A DNA stretch of 64,000 bases from Larus michahellis. Lineage: Eukaryota; Chordata; Aves; Charadriiformes; Laridae. Below are positions 35,486 through 49,007 of the stretch, in pieces (position 1 is the first letter of the stretch; each line of letters opens with the position of its first letter). Location of the stretch: positions 59,673,962 to 59,737,961 of the forward strand of contig NC_133930.1 of assembly GCF_964199755.1 (NCBI RefSeq), written 5' to 3'. Under the pieces are notes generated by a model. It saw only the letters and a list, made by a program, of their open reading frames with translations, did not search any database and was not told where the DNA came from. The position numbers and the translations under genes are program-made.

Positions 35486-38259
35486 CCCATGTTGCATACA
35501 AAGAAGTTAAAAATAGCTGCAGTTACAATAAAAGATCAAGTGGTTAAGTACTGGGAAGTATCATACAAGTTTTCTGCGCAACCTTAATTTAATTCTCATG
35601 TATAAACTGATAATGATATCACTATTAATGAATATATAATGTTTGGGGTTTTTTTCACAGGACGTGCCATACTTACTGCAGGGCAAAGAAACCCAATTAA
35701 TAAATAAATTTTCAAGTACTGTTTTTCTCACACATTTGGATGATTTAGGCCTTATTCCTGAATTCAGTTGGTTTTGTACATAGCCAAAGACAACTTTCCT
35801 TTTAGCTTTCTTCCAAGACGCCCATGCCATTAGTGGCTTAGACCTTCAAACGAATAAAACCAAGTCAATTTTCACAGAAACACCAGAAGTTCTTATTCCC
35901 ATTTTACAAATAGGATACTGAGGCCATGAGAGACTAAAATGTTACTAATTTTACTAAGTTTGCTTCAGTTAAAAAAGCTACAAATTATTTTTCAGGTTGT
36001 TGAAGCATTTCACGTGTTCTAAGTATGTGTTGTTTTATTCATCATTGTGTTGTAAGAACTTCCACAGATCAGAGTCAGAATCTTAATTTCATCAATCAGA
36101 AAATGAGAAATGTATAGTGAATGACAAACTGGACAAATTTTGAGTTAAAAGATTTGTTTAGTATCGCCTGGAAACTCCGTGTCGGAGCCTGGAGTACAAT
36201 CTGTTTCTGTAGAGCATTCTTCAATTTTGTTTCCCTTTCTTTTTCCTTTTAACCTTGTAGTAAAGTGCATAGATCTTTAATCACCGTGTATCCCTAGTTC
36301 ATTCCTTGAGTGCGCTCCATCTGGTATGCTGAATGAAGCAGCGTCCTTTGGGAAAAATACTTTCTGATTATGTAATTAAGGACTGTATTGCAGTGCATAT
36401 GCACAAGGGGGCAACTTTCTTCTGCCATGATTAAAAAAAAGTTATTTGTCTTTGGAGAACTGGGCTAGTAGGAGAAAAAGAAAAAGGAGGATGAACTTGG
36501 GAACTGTTAAATTTGTGTTTGTTTTGGGAGGGACTATTTTCTTAAAGATTCTTCTGAAGGAAGGGGGATTTCTTTGAGGGTAGGGGATATGAGATGATGT
36601 GTTCAGAAGAAAGACCAGTCTTTGCAGTATTTTTTCCGCAGGTTTCAGTTTACTTCATTCTCTTAAGAGAAACTAATTCTGAATTGATTTGCTTTGAATA
36701 ACTTGTTACAAAGCTGGATCTGTGAGCTGCATGAATTATCTAGAACTCAATAGTTATAGCTCGAGGATGACTGAGCAGGAATTCAGTGCTTGGCAGACTA
36801 AAAGGTTGAAGGAGCCATTTGTCTGGCAGGAGTAAATTTTAAATTCTGTCTGAGGATATGCTTTACTCTCTCTTGCAATAGATGCATGTCAGCTATCTGG
36901 CTTGCTGTGGTTCAGCTCTGTGCTCTGTTTTGTAAACATCTGGTTTGTTTCCTTCACAACCACTTGTATTTGGTTTTATTCTCTACCTACAAAATGTTTC
37001 TGACAAGTACAATCAAGGATTTACTGTGTATGGTTCAACATAAATGGTTGAACATAAATACAATAACAGACGAAGAGCTTAGAAACTAAGCAAGTGAAGC
37101 ACAGAAGAAATAATAGACAAGAGGCAGCAGTGTCTTCATTTTATGGCTACATAAATGTAGTATCCACTACTGACTGCCACAAACTTTGCATCAGGTAGGG
37201 CAAATTATAAACTCTTTGCTAGTCTAACCACTTCTGATCTTTCACTCAAGAAAAATGAGAGCAGAAGCTTTCCTTTCATTTTTCTTGTGAAGGAGTGATA
37301 AAAGGATGCAACAACTTTATTTAAGGGTCAGTTTTTAAATAACGTGTCTTTTCTGAAGCAGGGAAAGGTACATCCCACCTTACCGTGTAATACAAATTAG
37401 ATGGTTGGTCTTGGTCTTCCTGTAATAAAATTTTATTGAATGTCTAACCAGTGTAATTATATGTAGATAAATAATGAAATATGAGAATGAGAAAGGGTCA
37501 TTTTTATTCTGAGTGAGGAGTTACTTTACCAGTAATGCCTGAACACCTAACTAACAGGAATTATCTGGGAATTCCAGAGGACGCTGCAGAGCCTACCCGC
37601 AATCTGTGCAATCCTTGGGCTGAACTAAAGGATAAGTTAGGGGACCGGCTGCTGGGCAGCGAGAGATTGCTCCAACAAGTCAGTCCTAGACATAACTACC
37701 GATGGTTGGGGCAAAGAGGAGGAGAAATTAATTAATGCACCAGATTCCCATTTGCATACTGGTTGGTCATACTTAGTTGAATGTGGACAGAGATGATGCT
37801 TCAGGGAGGATGAGCCTGAGCAGCTGAAAGTTAAAAGTGCGTGCAGAAGAGTGAGAAGCGGCGTTTGGCTTCCCACAGTCAGAGGTCCTGAAAAGAGTTT
37901 GGATCCCTCAGCTACACAAGGGACAATCAAGCTCAATCAATTTCAGTGCTGCTCGTCTCTTTTAGGCCGCAGCAGCAGCAGGAAGTAGTGGGCAGCCAGG
38001 AATTAATGTCACTGTTGACTTAATCCTCCTGAAAGGAAGTTGAATCCCTAAAAAGGGTTGTGTATGCAGAGCTCCACTTTCCAGATCAACCAAAGTTTGT
38101 GGGAAAATGACAATGCATGTTTGCTAGTACTTAGTTTGAGTCACTTCAGTGCTTAGCAATTTATGTTTGTTATTTGGTATCCAAGGTTCCCTTGCCTGAG
38201 TCCCTTCCTTCCTTTCCTTTAATTAAACACAGTTTAATTCTCTATGGGAGTAAACACTT

Positions 38260-38280
38260 CCCCCCCACCACACACACACT
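38260..38280. repeat. C-run plus (CA)n tract
   Basis: CCCCCCCACCACACACACAC followed by T and an A-run. It is simple sequence. Confidence 0.8.
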
Positions 38281-41200
38281 TAAAAAAAATATAAAAATCG
38301 TTATTATTTCCTGTTATTCTGACGTGTAATAGCTTAGAAATTTTAGGGATCATCGTCAGTTGTTTTCTTGGCCACAGGGTGGCAGCACTAAGCGTCAAGC
38401 CCGGGGCTCCTTATCTCAAGGGGTTCACCAAGACCCAGAGGGAGGAATGAGAAGCGCCAAACCCTCCGATGAGCCCCAGATGCAACTGTAGGGCTCTCAC
38501 TATTTCCTTTTTCTTTTTGTCTGGAATCTCAGTTCTTAAGCAGAGTGTAAATTCTAATTTCAATTTTGTTAACAAATGGAGTCTCTGACAGGTTGCTACA
38601 ACCTGACATCAGTACCCAAAACCAATGATAGTGTTAACTTTTGCTGAAAGTGGGAGGAAGTAAGTATTCAAGTGAAAGAAAGGACTTTTTTCAAGCTGTC
38701 AAGGAGGAAATCAAACAGGGTACAGCAACTAGTAGTCTAGGAGAACGAGTTTTCCAAATTTGCTCCAGAATTTGATCCAGAACAGTGAATAAGTGAATAC
38801 CAGGAACAAGTCTTTCAAATATATTTCAAGTGTGAAGGATGAGGAGAAAAAGTAATTTTCATTACATTTGGTAAGATACATTTTACTTACACAATTATTG
38901 TTCTCAGTTGAGAATGGCTGAAGTTACCTTTCTCTGAGAGATAATGCTATTTTTATAGAGTGATGTATTAAAATAATGTATTTTAAGTATAGTGATTTTA
39001 GAATTATGATTAAATATGTAACAGAACTGCTCTATGCCTTGCAAAATAGACTATAGAACTTCAAATGTGCAATATATATCCGAATTTTGGAGAACTTCAG
39101 CATTCATGAGGTGTTCTTTAGACCAGTAAAGTATGACTTTACTTTTCTTCCTCTGATGAAATACTTTCATATTGTAAAGAAAGTATTTATTGTGAAATAT
39201 AGCCAGTATTGTTCTATCAAAAGACTCATACATTATCAATTAATGGAAAATATTTAATGGTTCTTTGTTTCCTCAAAGAAGCCAGGGTTTTCTTTTTTTT
39301 TTTTTTTAAGGATTACATTTGGACTACTAAAGGATGACAAGCCCCATTTATTGAAAATTTAAATACCGCTGAAAATGGTGTGTTTTTCTTGCATTTATTA
39401 TGAGTCTTCTGTTCTTTTAAAATCCTCGCAAGAATTACATCCTAGGTTTTATTGGTGTCTAACGATTAGGAAGCCCGGTGAGAACAAGTTAAAGATCCCC
39501 TTAAATGCCCTGTAAATATTCACTTGAATCCTATTTTATGTAGTGTGCCTGCTGGCAGGGGTGATTTATAACTGACCTATAAAGGAAAAGACTAATGCAT
39601 CTAAATAGAAGCAGCCACAACTCTGCCACAATGTGCAGAATGCACAGAACTGCATCCTCTATATTACGTTATTTCAGATGCCCCCATTTAAGCAGACTCA
39701 GTCAAATTCTCCCAGCTGTGTATTATGAAAGACATTCTTTTCAGAAATTGAGCAGTTCTCACAGAATATTGATGGCTTTTCATCATTATGATTGTAAATG
39801 GCAGTTTTGCAACTTATGGAGCGACCATGCCTTTCACGTGAACTATTTAAACACTCTCATCCTCACTTTTACAGCAAAATAAACTGCATTGGTACTCGTG
39901 TTTTCCTGAACTCACTTTCTGAACATAGAAGACGCAATTTTATCCTTTGCCTATCTATGAATGCCATCTTTTGAATTCAGGACATGAATTGTGTGTCTTT
40001 GTAAATATTATTTCTCTAAAACAAGCACCCTACTCCACAGCAAGTGTTACACCAAGAAAAAATATTTAAGCGTACTGTGAGAGAAAGTACACTGTGCAAA
40101 GGTGTTTCCCTCAAAACACTAAGGAATATCTATATATAATCACATTAATAAATTGTCCACTGAAGAAGATAGATAAAGGTAAAGAAGGTGGAAAGGAAGT
40201 GTGTGAACTCCACTGGGACAGGTACAACATGTGCTGCTTGAGTTAGATTCAGTAGACAATTATCTGTGAAGAAACCTAATTTGTCATTTTTTCAGTGGAT
40301 GGACAATTTATTTCTATTTTTGTGGCATATGAAAAATGAGAATAGGCAGTATACTGCATATCTCTTATGGTGGATTCTGAGATGGAAACAGGTCAAAGTA
40401 GAGTGTGGCATACAGAAAACAGCTTAATGGAGTGGGAATTTTCAAATATTTATTCTTGTAGAGAAAAAAATCTATGCACAATTCTGCCCTGAAGTGATTT
40501 GTACTAGTATGAAAATACATTTCATTTCCATATTATTATTTTTTCAGTTTTTGTTAATTTTCAGCATGGAATTTCCTGTAGCTCAGCTCACAGTTTTGAA
40601 ATGGAGAATGGAAGGTAAAGAAAAACTATGAAGACATAGATTTAGATATGTGAATTTGCACTAAATAATATAAAGTGGAGTTTGACCCAGAATCTTTGCA
40701 CAAATGAGTAGATAATTGTTAATAATAATGGGCTCTGTTCTAAGGGGTTTGTTAGCACTAAAACCTAACATTTTAAGGTGCCCTTTTTCCAACTGATGGG
40801 CAGACATGGATGAATCTTGCCATAATAATGTTACAAGTGACTATAAGTACTGCAGGGGTCTGGCTCTAGCTAAATCATTCTTTTTTCAGGCTGTGAAACC
40901 TTTCTTCATTTTACAGCAGTGGATCTTTAATCAACCTATTTATTCATCCAGATTGCATCTGAAAAGGGGGACATCCAATAAGGTGATCGTTGTGCTTGTG
41001 AAACAAGTAAAAAGAACCATGTAAAATTCGACAGAGTACGTGTGTCAGAAGCCTGGCGTTGAAGTTAAATATTTTTCACTGTCTGCTGCTCTATAAACCA
41101 CTTTTTATTCACATATGTTGTAGTCCTTTATTGTGTGATAATGCTCTTTATTTATAAATATCATCACTATTTTTAAAGACTGGAATACATTGTACTGATT

Positions 41201-42288
41201 CCTTTTGTTTACACTATGACAGTAAACTGAATTCGTAGAAATAGTGTTGCAGGGGCTTTGTGATTCACTCATGTTAAAGTAGAGAAAAAATGCATTTATA
41301 TTCAAAATAGATGTGAAGAATTAAAATGAAATTAATCTTGCCGACATCCTAGATCAGGCTAGGAAAGTTAGAATCAAGTATAAATTGGGTGAGATTAGGC
41401 CTTCTGTAGCCTTATTGTTGTAACTACATAAGGAAAGAAATTTATATGCAGTATTTTAGCATCTGATCTCCTGCATCTCTTGAGAAAAAGGTTTTAAAGT
41501 CACCATTATGGAGTACATATTTTCAAAGTTCTTTTCTTCTCCATATTGCCCAAATCTGAATAACAATGTTGTCATATTTAGATTCTAACAGGCACTCCTA
41601 TTTAAAAATATCCACCCGTATCTTTTAAATAATGCTCTATTGTTTTCGGTTTCCTGTTTCCCTTTGATCCAGGTTCATTGTTGAGAACTTACTTCATTTT
41701 ATGTTTACTCTGGTGACATAGATCTTTGAGAACTATCTTCACCAAAGTCTTTTACAATTGGAAGACCCCAGGTGACCAGTACCTTTCTTCAGTCAGGATG
41801 AATACCTTCTGTTTCTTCCGCAGTTGCTGGTGGTTTGTTTGTGTACTTTATTTCCTATTGTTCCTCTTCTTGTGTGAGCTGCTTTTATAAGAGCAGTACC
41901 ATTGCTTTTGTAAAAGCCTACCAAGCGGAGCGTACTGGTGGCTGTACAACCCAAGACAATGGTAGGAATTCACTGAGCACAATAATAATTAATAAATGAA
42001 ATCGCAACTTGAATACAGCTAACGTACACTAGCATTCTTACATAATGTGTAAGTTAGTGTATGCTATTCTTGTAATGCAGGAAGTTAGCAATTATTTTAA
42101 TGTGCTTGGTTGTATTTCACACTAGAATATAATTTCTAAACATACCATTACGATAAGCAAGGTTATAACTACTTCTGTGTTACTCCGTAGTCTGCAAATG
42201 ACCAAACTTTCATTTGTTTGCATCTTAAAAAGTTGGGAAGAGAAATACAACTAAGCCATCAAGAAGAAGGTGAGAATTAGAATTTGAT

Positions 42289-42656
42289 GAATCACAGAAT
42301 ATCTTAAGTTGGAAGGGACCCATAAGAACCATTGAGTCCAGCCCCCTGATCCTTGCAGGACTACCTAAAACTAAACTAACCTAAGAGCATTGTCCAGGTG
42401 CTCCTTGAACTCTGACAGGCTTGGTGCTGTGACCACTGCCCTAGGGAGCCTGTTTCAGTGACTGACCACGCTCTCGGGGAAGAACCTTATCCAATGTCCA
42501 GCCTGAACTTCCCCTGATGCAGATTCATTCTATTTCCTCATGTCCTATCACTGGTCACCAGAGAGAGGAGATCAGCACCCTCCTCTGCTCCCCTCCTTGA
42601 GGAACGTGTGGAGTGTAATGAGCTCACCCTTCAACCTTCTCTTCTCCAAGCTGGGA
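42289..42656 (-). mobile_element. CR1 3' fragment, antisense
   Basis: It begins with the antisense tail AATCACAGAATATC and TTAAGTTGGAAGGGACCC, then the antisense of the ORF2 C-terminus (TCATGTCCTATCACTGGTCA, AGAGGAGATCAGCACCCTCC, CTTCAACCTTCTCTTCTCCA). It covers roughly the last 370 bp of a CR1 and is truncated within the FSLEKRR-coding region. Several substitutions and short indels are present; the copy is inactive. Confidence 0.9.
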
Positions 42657-44714
42657 AGGGTCAAGACAATAAAAATTAAGAGACAAGGTAACAAAAATTA
42701 AATGAACAGAGCAACATCACTGATTGCATATTGCAATTTCAGTCCAGCATTTTGAGTTTCATTACTGTTTTGAGCTTACTGAAGCCTAAATTTTTTTATT
42801 GACGCTGACATTTAGTGTTAATCCATTTGTAAACTGGGACTACTTCTTCTCTCTTATCCCCTCGTTTCTCAACATTTAACTGTCCTTCATCTCCTCTTAC
42901 TCCTTCATCACTGTTATTTTTTGATCTATGGTTTCTTGGCTGCCTTCCATGGTCCTAAGGCGACATCTAAACGAAATGAGTAAATGCTAGGAAACTTAAG
43001 TATGTTGCATAGATATGTAAAACCACCATGTAATACTCGGTGTTACACATGAGAAACCATGTATAGGCAGGATGTTAAATCTCTGTTAATTCCTTTGAGT
43101 TGGTAGGCTCTGTAGTGTAATAAAAATGCAAACTGAAATGATTATTATTTGAAAAGAGAACCTTCTTTTGTCCTGTGCCCCAAATGGACCACACTTACCA
43201 CTGTGATCGTATGATTCATGTCTCCTTTTGAACCTCCTTAATTTAGGTGTCTCTTTCCATAGGAAACATGTTTACTCACTCTTGAGTAAGTAGGAGACAC
43301 AGTTCTAGCTGAATCTAGGTGGAAGCTTTTGAAATTATTTCTGTAAGATTACTACCCTTTTCTATTTGGACTGGTACGTGAAGCATAAGTGCAACTGGCA
43401 CTTTTAATTTCCTCCCTTGTGGCTACAGAGTAAAAGCAGGATAAAATGATGAGGGCAGTAGACAGGAAATGTCAGCTTGGTTAGAGAAAAGTGAAGTTCT
43501 CAGGTCCTTCAGCCCGCCCAAAGGTAGAATCCGGAGAGGAAGGAGGCTGGAGAAATGCAAGGATGGAAGATTTAGTTGAAGAGGGGAATGCTATGGCGAT
43601 AAGAATGGAAATAGAAAATTAGAAATATCAAAGAGAAGACTAGAGGAAAGATCAGCACCTCTGGTTAAATTTTGTTACAGGAAATGCAATGTGTTCAGTG
43701 TCCAAGGGGAAAACAAAGCAAGTAAGGATTCCTGTAGACAATATACACTGTGAATTTTGAGAACAGCTATAGAGCAGTCATTTTCCATCTTATTAGTTCC
43801 CATAATTAATGTAAGCATATTTTTCCAGGTGCCTCATTGCTGTCACAGAGCTTTCCTAATAGATTTCAGACAGGACCCAGGTGCTGGAAACGGGAGGATG
43901 GTCGTTTTATTCTTTGAGAGAAACAAAAAGAGAGTCTGCTAGGAAGAATGCAAGGATTTTGTTTCCTTAAAACACATTTTGAAAGACTTCATGAAAAAGA
44001 AATTGAAAGACCCAGAGGTTATTTGTATTTATTTAAGTGGTATTTAGTATTTCCTAGTCTCTTTCACTATACTGCTGCCTAAATGGTTTTCTATTTTTCA
44101 AATCAAACTATGTTCTTTAAAGACCATTTTTTATCTCATGTATTTGTGTCACTTTTCAGGGCTAGGTTCTTAAAAGGACTTAAAAAAGGTCTTAAATGCA
44201 AGTGCTATTCTCTTTATCTTAGTGCATCATCTAGTTTAATAAAATTCATTCTCCGTTGCTGCAAAGTCACAAAATTGGACATCCCAGTTTTCAATCTTGA
44301 AGTTTTAAATACCTGAAGGCTTAACAGTGCCATGCGTACATCTCGGCACAGGCTCAGGTTCTGCACAAAACAGTATGAGGAGATGGTATGCCACCTCTCC
44401 TAGCCAGTAGCTTTTATGGAAGGTCAGGTAAACGGCTCCTGATCCTGGCAACACAATAGGCAGAGGAGTCAGAGAGCTGTGACAGATTTTGATTGAGGTC
44501 AGGCAATACCATGTTCTTTGTAAAGAATGCTTTCACTGTCTTATCCCCTTCTTACTTCATCTACTTCATTTTCCCACTTCTTGTTTTGCCATGGCAGTAC
44601 AGTCTATGAATCTTCTGTGATCAGCAATACATTTTGTCTCTCAACTCGTTCACAGTTTGTTTAGCTCTGGTGCAAATGCAAGCTCTGTTCTCTCGGTACA
44701 AGCTTGGACAAGGT
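42657..44714. other. Intergenic spacer, nothing recognised
   Basis: AT-rich sequence between two CR1 fragments. Short open frames (for example 43757-43942) have no recognisable domain. Confidence 0.5.
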
Positions 44715-44972
44715 TTTAAACTGGAAAAGGGTAGTTTTAGATTAGATATAAGGAAGGAATTCTTTACTCAAACAATGATGAGACAGTGGAACTAGTTCCC
44801 CAGAGAAGCTGTGGAATTCCCCATCCCTGGAAGTGTTCAAGGTCAGGTTGGATGGAGCTTTGAGCAACCTAATCTAGTTAAAGATGCTCTTGCTCCATGG
44901 CAGGGGGGCTGGAACAGATGGTCTTTAAAGATCCCTTCCAACCCAAACCATCCTGTGATTCTATGATTCTAA
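44715..44972 (+). mobile_element. CR1 3' fragment, sense, short
   Basis: It starts near AAACTGGAAAAGGGTAGTTT and contains TTAGATTAGATATAAGGAAG, TCCCCATCCCTGGAAGTGTT and GGGGGGCTGGAACAGATGGT. It ends CCTGTGATTCTATGATTCTA, the ATTCTATG type of CR1 tail. Only the last ~260 bp are present. Confidence 0.92.
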
Positions 44973-47900
44973 GTTATGGTAAAACCCAGTATTAGGTCAG
45001 TTGCTTCTCCCAGGAGGAGCGCATCAGTTTTGTGACATATATAGTCCTCTGAAAAAGAAGTTTCTTCCTAAAGAAAAGTCTCTCATATCTTAGGCAGTTG
45101 GCAGCTGTCTAAAATGAGGACATTCTATGTTTTAGGAAAAAAATAATGCTGGCCATGAATAGGCCTCATATACTTCTGTGCAATAAATATACACTCAGGG
45201 ATCAGTGATTAACAAATTGCTGCATAATAGTTGGAGTAGTGTATTGGTTCAATTCACTTTGTGCAGGTGAATAGTTTTTTTTTAAAAAGCAGCTTAATTC
45301 TTTGAATTTTCATTAGAGTATTTAGGCTGTAGTTTAGCTGGAATTTTTATTGATGACTGTGTGACGTGTCAGCAAGATCACAAGCTGTTTATGTATTCTC
45401 GGTACATATTTGTAAAGATGGGAACTGTCTCAGGTGTGAGCATGTCATACCAACGTCATTGAATTTTCCCATGTTTAATGTATTTGTGCTATAACCAAGT
45501 CAAGATGTATGGAATAGGGAATCTATACTTAGAGATAGTTGAAATTCCACACAAAGTGTTATGTACACTTTCCATAGAAATTACAGTGTTTACATAGAAG
45601 GAAATGAATGAAGGTATTTGGCTACGAACACGTTTTCAGAATATTTCATTTAGAAAATTTCAGAACAAACTGGATTGTCATCAGTCTTGTTCTGTAGCTT
45701 TTAAATCAGCAAGGACTCAAAACAACATTAGATTAAATGTTTTGTAGAAACATTTCTAGGTGCTGGAAGTTAACTTATCATACTACTGCTGGCCCCTGAG
45801 ACAGTTCTGCTCAGTGTATATTCTCCAGACAATTTTAAGGCATAATTCAGGAGTTAATATGGGTCAGAACAGCATGGTTATGTTTCAAACAAATATTTTA
45901 CAAAGTTTTGCATGAGAAAAAAAAAATACCCTAATTTGGTAGAAAACAAATATGGGCTCATTGGAGACACTTGTCAAAATATTTCAATATGGGGATGTCT
46001 ATGGAGGATCCAACTGTCAGATACGAGTACCTATCACTTCATACTAAAAGTATGAGTATGGAAATGTTGCTAGCCAAATATATAATCTGTTGAAGATAAA
46101 TTTTTATATGGAAAAATGTTTATTTCCACAAAAATATTTTCTATTTTTAAAAATGTTTTATAATTCTTGTTCAAAGCAAAAAAAGTCACACTTATTTCAA
46201 TTCCTGAACTGAAGCAAAAATTCCAGTCTCAAGTACGCATTTGTCTTTCTATTTTATGTCCAAATTTCATTTGAAATTTCATTTGAAACACTGAGTCTAA
46301 TATTCAAATATTGGTTTAAAGCAATGAAATATTTCATTTTAGTGAATTCTGAAAAATAATGTCAGAGCATATTTGCATCTGCAAAATGTCTATCTGTTTC
46401 AATTTTGTCCTAATTTGAAAGAACCACAATTCTTGTGCTATTGGGAGTATCCAAAAAGCAAAAATACCCTTGTATAACCTGGTCAATCGTTTGTTTATTT
46501 ACCCCAAACTCCACAAGTCTGTTTCTTTTTCATTAATTACAAGCCTAGAAGAGGTTTTCCTGAAATTCAATTACTGGAGGCAAATCTGAGGTTTTGCTTG
46601 CACAAGCTTGATTCTGTAGTTCCAATAAACCTGATGTTTAGACTTCAAGCAAGACATTATTTGGCTCAGCACATCTGGAACTAGATTTTAAGAAAATCCT
46701 CATTCCCATTTAGGCACTTCAATAGCTGATGGATTTTCAGAAAAATTTGGCTCTTGTTGCGACACTGGTGGTCAAACTTTTAAGAGAGGAGTGGGATAGA
46801 GGTTTAACAAGCATGTCTGTCTGTAAAAAAAAGAACTTTCTTTTAAAACCAATAATACTTACTTTTGTTCTAAAAATGTAGCTTTAGACCTCTTTATGGG
46901 TAGCCTTGAAGGCGTTTAGACAGACTCTCAGATGAAAAGTGAACCATTAAACATGAAATACTAAAATAGATATGAATAAGGAACTAAAATATGTGCTGGG
47001 TAGCAGAGATGTCTGGAATTTTATTGGGGTTTTTTCACTTCTCTTTCTCTCTGCTGCATCTGTCTATATGTTGGGAGATGAGATGCCCAAATCGTTACAG
47101 AAATACATGGTCACAGCAGGGTAATACGCAAGCAAAATCTCAGCTCCCTCCTCCCTCTACGCCAGTGCTGGCCACACACCCACCTCAGTTGTGACCATTG
47201 GGTCAGTAATCGAAAGGTGGAGGGGGCTACAGATGCTGGAAACCCCCCAGGAATGGGAAGTACGAGGGCTGGAATTTCTTTTGTGTGTGAGTGTGTTTAC
47301 ATACAGAAAAGGAGTACTCTTATAGTGAACTTTTTGTCCTCTATCTTAGGTCATATTATTAATTCTGTGGACAACATATCACTTTATAACATATCATTTG
47401 CGCTTCCATATTTAGTGTCATTTCCTAGCACTTTTTGCAGATCCTGCTTAACTCATCTTTTTTCATCCATTCTCTTTCTCTCCCTCCCTCCTTTCCTCAA
47501 AGGTTACAGCCCTTTTCTGTATTAGCACAACTCTTCACCCTTCTCAGACAAAGCCAATTGCATTATTCTTGAAAATATTTGGGTCTGTGACTGTGCTTGT
47601 ATATTCCTTACTCAAGAACATGCCCAAAGACTCTGCTGCCACGTTATGTCTGGCACACAAAGAATAAACTTGCTCAGCAATTACATGGAAAGCTTCTTGA
47701 GGAAACATTGAGAATGGCTGTGCTATGACTGGTTCAAGGAGATAGGCAAAATAGGATACAGCTTAGGGGCTGGGAAAAAATGTGAATTCCTTCCCTTCTG
47801 CCCCACAGAAAGCCAACCATATTTATCAGTTGAAGCCTTACAAAAGGCCTTGTATGCTTTGATTTCTCCTATTAACCTTTGTCACCCCCAGATTCTCTTA

Positions 47901-48425
47901 CTGAGGCTTGCCAGTACTCTTCTTGCTCTTTGAATGTCATCTGAGAGTGAATACTGCTACCAAAGAATATTTGCTATGTGAAAAATCAACCTGAGTGACA
48001 TTCAAAGTCAAACACTGGCTGTGACTGTGACTCAGGTCCAAGAGCTACTAATTAAACACTATAAAAATGGCAGATTGGTTTTGCTAGTTCATTGTGCTAA
48101 TTCTTCAGACTGGCAGTGTCCTGACAAACTTCTTCCTTCCTTCTCCTGTCATTTCAGGAAATGAAATAGTTCCACAATAGCAGATGAAGAGGGACACTGA
48201 GTCCTACTATCTTGTTTTAGTTGTTAGGTAGAAGAAATGAAGGTGTCAGGACAGAAATTATTGATAAATAGACCAGTCATGTCAGACATCAGTGGACTAC
48301 TTTCTGCCCCTATTGCAAAACCTTGTAGACTGTAGAAATGACTGTAGACTTATATGTGTCATGTCCTGGAATGTGCTCTAATAAATTCTTCTTTCCTCTC
48401 TAGAAAACTCAGCATACTCACAATG

Positions 48426-48459
48426 AAAAAAAAAGAAATTAAAAAAAAAAAAAAAACAA
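48426..48459. repeat. Interrupted poly(A) tract
   Basis: A9, GAAATT, then A16. No retroposed gene copy is recognised upstream. Confidence 0.85.
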
Positions 48460-48960
48460 ACCTCAAAGCTTTATATCAAAAGCAGCAACTCTGTATGCTG
48501 ATGTAGTGAAGAATGGAATAGGAAGCTAAGAAATATATATAATTTCATAGTTTAAAAATCATTAGGGTTTTACTGCAAAGGAGTAAACATTCATCAGTTT
48601 GAAAGAGTGGCTGATTGCCTAAATTGTAAGTATAAGCTTTCCTCCAGCCTTCGGATGCTTAAAATTTCAATAGAGTACATTGCTGCAAAGTTTTGTTAAA
48701 TTAGCTATTCTGGAAGCCAGCTTCTCAACCAAGAGGAAAAAACTGTAATTTAAATTCTTTTGGGAATATGTCAGGCACCTGAAGACCTGTTCAAACCTTT
48801 AGCAGACTGTATTTATAGGAGGGATGGGCAAATATTCAGTGTGCAGAGATGTGATATTATTTCTGCTCATCTGTTTCTTATTTCCCTCTGGCACAGGGTA
48901 GTTAGTCCCTTCATATAAAGCAGTTGTGTTTGTTTTATGATTAAATGGGGGTAGAGGATG

Positions 48961-49007
48961 ATGGATGGATGGATGGATGGATGGATGGATGGATGGATGG
49001 ATGGATG
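48961..49007. repeat. (ATGG)n microsatellite, about 12 units
   Basis: An uninterrupted tetranucleotide array of 47 bases. Perfect arrays of this length are usually length-polymorphic, so it is a candidate genotyping marker. The reverse frames give an Ile-His-Pro-Ser repeat with no biological meaning. Confidence 0.97.

Larger units (their letters stand above)
29958..42288. other. Intergenic AT-rich stretch, no gene recognised
   Basis: A 12-kb stretch without any recognisable exon, CR1 or RNA gene. Somewhat GC-richer islands lie at 33180-33620, 37540-38080 and 38370-38500, but I could not assign them. Small items are a hairpin with flanking direct repeats at 31759-31798, (TG)7 at 35472-35485 and a C/CA tract at 38260-38280. 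Confidence 0.5.
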
